Shown here piece after piece: positions 61,767 through 64,000 of a stretch of 64,000 nt of DNA. The stretch is from Planctomycetota bacterium (GTDB lineage: Bacteria; Planctomycetota; UBA1135; JACQFD01): NCBI GenBank assembly GCA_016200225.1, contig JACQFD010000039.1:297536-361535 (forward strand), given 5' to 3'. A program made the translations under genes and the position numbers. Each line of letters starts with the position of its first letter. Positions within the stretch are counted from its first letter, which is position 1. The notes beneath the pieces were generated by a model that was not told the DNA's origin, did not search any database, and saw nothing but the letters and a program-made list of their open reading frames with translations.

Positions 61767-62405
61767 CTATCGTCGGCCCGTTCTTGCAGCGCTCGAAGTC
61801 AACTCTGAATCCCCGTTCCTTTCATTCGGCATTTCTCCATACAGATTATACATAGCCATCGATGAACCGTCCTTACTAATCACAATATATCCATATGCCG
61901 GCAAAACTGTCGTATCGATCACTCTTGAGACACCTGTACTGAATGCGAGCACCACTACGTCGCCATCGATGTGTCGCGGGAATGGTTCGATGTCGTAAGC
62001 ATAACCGTTCCTAAAGAAATCGTGATTCGGTCGAAACAGCGGAAATAACTTAGTATTATCACCGTTGTGCCAAGTTTCAACAATTGCAGCGGCATATTCC
62101 GACCGAAATGCAAATGTCCAGCCATGTTCAGTGGCCCAGTCTTTAACTTTCTTCTCCAAGAACTTGCTGGGAAGATTTGACTTCCAGTGTATCCATTCAT
62201 ATCCGCCTCCAGCAGAATTAACACATTTTTGTCCAACGATTAGTTCAGGTTCAAAGTGGCTCCAAAAAAGACTTGGCACATGTCCAAAACAAGATATTGA
62301 CACAAAGCAGGCGAAGGCGGCGAGGTGCCGAAGTGTGGAACTAAGCCCAAGCGCCCGCGATGATCTGCAATTCCAGCAATTAATTATAAGAGTCTTTCTG
62401 ATCAT
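61767..62405 (-). CDS. Membrane-anchored protein downstream of RHS (unknown, possible immunity function)
   Basis: The 212-residue protein starts at ATG 62405. It has an N-terminal hydrophobic segment (about residues 25-50, LRHLAAFACFVSISCFGHVP) and a globular domain outside the cytoplasm (GGGYEWIHWKSNLPSKFLEK … VLAFSTGVSRVIDTTVLPAYG … YIVISKDGSSMAMYNLYGE). Codon use is AT-richer than the chromosome backbone. It begins 3 bases after the preceding small frame. Position after an RHS C-terminus suggests immunity or accessory function; this is inference. Confidence 0.6.
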   Translation of the reverse strand: MIRKTLIINCWNCRSSRALGLSSTLRHLAAFACFVSISCFGHVPSLFWSHFEPELIVGQKCVNSAGGGYEWIHWKSNLPSKFLEKKVKDWATEHGWTFAFRSEYAAAIVETWHNGDNTKLFPLFRPNHDFFRNGYAYDIEPFPRHIDGDVVVLAFSTGVSRVIDTTVLPAYGYIVISKDGSSMAMYNLYGEMPNERNGDSELTSSAARTGRR

Positions 62406-62408
62406 TAG

Positions 62409-62645
62409 TTATTTAAATTGGCAATTATTGAGTGTGGGTTCTATTGCGATTGGAATCAAAACCGGCTTCAACTTCTTGCGCAACGGCCGACAAACTAAGG
62501 AATGCCTTGAAGGATCGGTATCCCTATTTGGAATTTCTAGGAAGGTCCAAGGAAGTTCAGCGACATCCGTCACCCGCCGATGAGGACGAAGTGCCGCAGT
62601 GAAGTTGACGCCGATAATAGTAAGCAACCAATACGCGCCGAGCAT
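62409..62645 (-). CDS. Small protein in RHS tail, possibly 3' part of a frameshifted gene
   Basis: The 78-residue frame starts at ATG 62645. It has one hydrophobic helix (MLGAYWLLTIIGVNFTAAL), then VTDVAELPWTFLEIPNRDTD and a basic tail. It overlaps the 3' end of the preceding small frame in another phase. The two together would read as one two-helix membrane protein, so a frameshift (natural or sequencing) is possible. No family is recognised. Confidence 0.45.
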   Translation of the reverse strand: MLGAYWLLTIIGVNFTAALRPHRRVTDVAELPWTFLEIPNRDTDPSRHSLVCRPLRKKLKPVLIPIAIEPTLNNCQFK

Positions 62646-62788
62646 CGAATTTCCCTAAACAATGGCAAAATTGGCAGCCAGGGAGGAAAGCGATCAAGTA
62701 TACTCGCCATGTGAATCTCGAATAGGTAACTAATCAGATCCGATACGAGAACATTAGTAAAGGCAAAATAGATTTGATATAGGGTCAC
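62570..62788 (-). CDS. Small membrane protein overlapping the RHS stop, possibly 5' part of a frameshifted gene
   Basis: The 72-residue frame starts with GTG that overlaps the RHS stop (GTGA, 4 bases), which predicts translational coupling. The sequence TLYQIYFAFTNVLVSDLISY and WLPILPLFREI suggests one or two membrane segments; the last 20 residues lose this character just where the 78-residue frame begins. It may therefore be the first part of one interrupted gene. Confidence 0.45.
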   Translation of the reverse strand: MTLYQIYFAFTNVLVSDLISYLFEIHMASILDRFPPWLPILPLFREIRCSARIGCLLLSASTSLRHFVLIGG

Positions 62789-63999
62789 CCAAAGGACGGA
62801 AATGCCAATCCAACGGTATTTATATCAATATAGTTAGCGTTCTTGCGTTTCATACTTTCAATATACCACGGCGACTCTGTAATTGGAGGAAGAGGGGGTT
62901 GAAAATTTCGAGGATATGTAGGACTGAATGGAAATCCAGGAGGACTGCCCGGATCTCCAGGAGGATCTGAAGGAGGTGTAACTGGTCCTGGGTGCGGTAA
63001 ATCATACGGCGACGGGCAACAAGCGAGAATAGGCTTAAAATGAACTTTCTCATGCCAAAAGATTTTCTGTGAAGTCGTCTGCAGAGGCAGGTGAACACTT
63101 GGAGCATCTAAATAGGGAGGGTTGGCTAATTGGTCCATACCTGCGTGCCATGCTTCTTGAATGGCGCTCTTGCCAATGGGCCACGTTGCTGCCGACCCTA
63201 AGCTAGTCCTATTAAAAACCAATATTGCCACGTTAGCTTCACCATTGCAACAATCGATTTCACTAACCCACCCATAGAGTTCGTAACTTCCGAGAAAAAA
63301 GATGAGATAGCCTGCTGGGTACTTGCCAGGAAAAAGAAAATCGTTCCAAGTGGCAGTATAATAGTTCGAGAAAGAATACGAATCGGGTAGACATTCTATT
63401 TTGCATTTATCGCTAAGCTTATTTGCATGTTCTTTTTGCAGATTAACGATAAACTCGTGAGATCTCATCTGTAAGACCATCGAACTTCCGTCGAGGTAGG
63501 TGTGGTTTTTTGGACCGGAACCAGAAACAAACTCCCAACCCAGCCAAGGCGTGGTTGTATTGTCACCGCCGAACGTGTCGCCGCTTGCATCCGCTTGAGT
63601 TATTGGCATTGACCCCACGTATCCGTACAGATTTTGACTGTCGACATATCCTAATGAGTCGCGCGAATTCCACCTCCCCAACTCCGCATTGTAAACTCTG
63701 TTCCTTACATGCCACAAATTTCCAATATTAATGTCTCTTTCGTATCCGGCGTATCCTTTCCGATTCCCAACATTACTTAACACGCCCCATCCGAGCGTCG
63801 TCCCCTGAAAATTAGCAATCGCCGTGGATCGATCTGTAGCGTCCACGTCGCCGTCGAGGTCGAGGTCGCCGCGCACGTCGTAGTGGCCCGCGTTTTTCCA
63901 GGTCAGGATTTGCCCGACATCGGTTGAATCGCAGTCGCCGTCGGAATCGGTGTCACCGGCCGGCAGCGCAAACGGGATCCCGTAGGCCGAGTATTTGAT
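62785..63999 (-). CDS. RHS-repeat protein C-terminus with dockerin-type module and variable tail, truncated by window edge
   Basis: The frame is open to the right edge; an internal GTG at 63876 is not the start. Visible order from the edge: KYSAYGIPFALP, then two calcium-type segments GDTDSDGDCDSTDVGQIL and GDLDLDGDVDATDRSTAI (a dockerin-like pair, 63918-63799). The RHS core end follows (RNRVYNAELGRWNSRDSLGY, NLYGYVGSMPITQADASG). The C-terminal 270 residues are AT-richer and variable-looking, with FFLGSYELYGWVSEIDCCNG and a Pro-rich segment before the end. RHS proteins deliver C-terminal toxins; activity of this tail is unknown. Confidence 0.85.
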   Translation of the reverse strand: MKYSAYGIPFALPAGDTDSDGDCDSTDVGQILTWKNAGHYDVRGDLDLDGDVDATDRSTAIANFQGTTLGWGVLSNVGNRKGYAGYERDINIGNLWHVRNRVYNAELGRWNSRDSLGYVDSQNLYGYVGSMPITQADASGDTFGGDNTTTPWLGWEFVSGSGPKNHTYLDGSSMVLQMRSHEFIVNLQKEHANKLSDKCKIECLPDSYSFSNYYTATWNDFLFPGKYPAGYLIFFLGSYELYGWVSEIDCCNGEANVAILVFNRTSLGSAATWPIGKSAIQEAWHAGMDQLANPPYLDAPSVHLPLQTTSQKIFWHEKVHFKPILACCPSPYDLPHPGPVTPPSDPPGDPGSPPGFPFSPTYPRNFQPPLPPITESPWYIESMKRKNANYIDINTVGLAFPSFG

Positions 64000-64000
64000 C

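Noticed and set aside
1..64000. CRISPR array, insertion sequence, rRNA or replication origin
   Set aside because: No regularly spaced repeats, transposase motifs, rRNA segments or DnaA-box clusters were seen on either strand.

Overview
The window reads as a free-living, aerobic, Gram-negative bacterium with moderately high GC, most likely a member of the Planctomycetota. This assignment is an inference. It rests on the overlapping ECF sigma factor and transmembrane Ser/Thr kinase pair, sulfatase-like and GH172 (DUF2961) enzymes, an RHS protein carrying dockerin-type calcium motifs, and many secreted proteins of unknown function. No rRNA or other decisive phylogenetic marker is present.

Layout, left to right. 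Position 1-3.5 kb holds the end of a secreted Ig-like protein, a DedA membrane protein and a probable outer-membrane beta-barrel protein. From 3.6 to 9.6 kb there is a minus-strand run of an M28 peptidase lipoprotein, carA, larB, tsaD and an S41 processing protease. From 9.8 to 17.7 kb, an EF-hand protein is followed by a nine-gene minus-strand aa3/caa3-type cytochrome c oxidase operon. That operon contains subunits II, I, III, a dihaem cytochrome c lipoprotein, SCO, a second subunit III, subunit IV and two tiny membrane proteins, with a TTGACA-type promoter in front. From 17.7 to 22.1 kb come a ferredoxin, a DUF255 thioredoxin-fold protein, a 6-pyruvoyl-tetrahydropterin synthase homologue, a thiopurine-methyltransferase-like protein and a membrane protein. 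From 22.2 to 27.4 kb lies a carbohydrate block: a GH172 enzyme, an L-fucose-isomerase-fold protein and a glycogen debranching enzyme. From 27.4 to 38 kb are an ECF sigma/kinase/SDR operon, endonuclease III, a sigma-70 factor with a Cys-rich insertion, an AT-richer patch with a secreted protein, and an ABC permease/ATPase pair with a degenerate ATPase. From 38 to 46.3 kb is housekeeping: tRNA-Phe, ribF, def, a TPR protein, rpsT, a parvulin isomerase, tRNA-Arg(ACG) next to tadA, and two tRNA-Ser genes. From 46.3 to 58.2 kb are mostly envelope and secreted proteins: an esterase, a polysaccharide deacetylase, an alkaline-phosphatase-superfamily protein, two acyltransferases and a propeller protein. 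From 58.3 to 60.5 kb are glutamate dehydrogenase and a triple YHS/TRASH-like protein. From 60.5 to 64 kb is an atypical, AT-richer region with a tRNA-Asn 3'-half fragment, inverted copies of its end, and the C-terminus of an RHS protein followed by small unknown genes that resemble a toxin/immunity tail.

Two genes run off the window: the first (left edge) and the RHS gene (right edge). The most unusual features are (i) synonymous codon choice that switches locally to AT-rich codons (TTA, GTA, ACA, AGA, AGT, ATA) whenever neighbouring residues already force A/T, giving short AT islands in otherwise GC-rich genes on both strands; (ii) the RHS-dockerin cassette beside repeated tRNA-end sequences; (iii) a Cys-rich insertion between regions 1.2 and 2 of a sigma-70 factor; (iv) a GH172/fucose-isomerase-fold gene pair; and (v) tadA placed between its substrate tRNA-Arg(ACG) and a tRNA-Ser that its stop codon overlaps. 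No complete insertion sequence, CRISPR array, replication origin or rRNA was seen.
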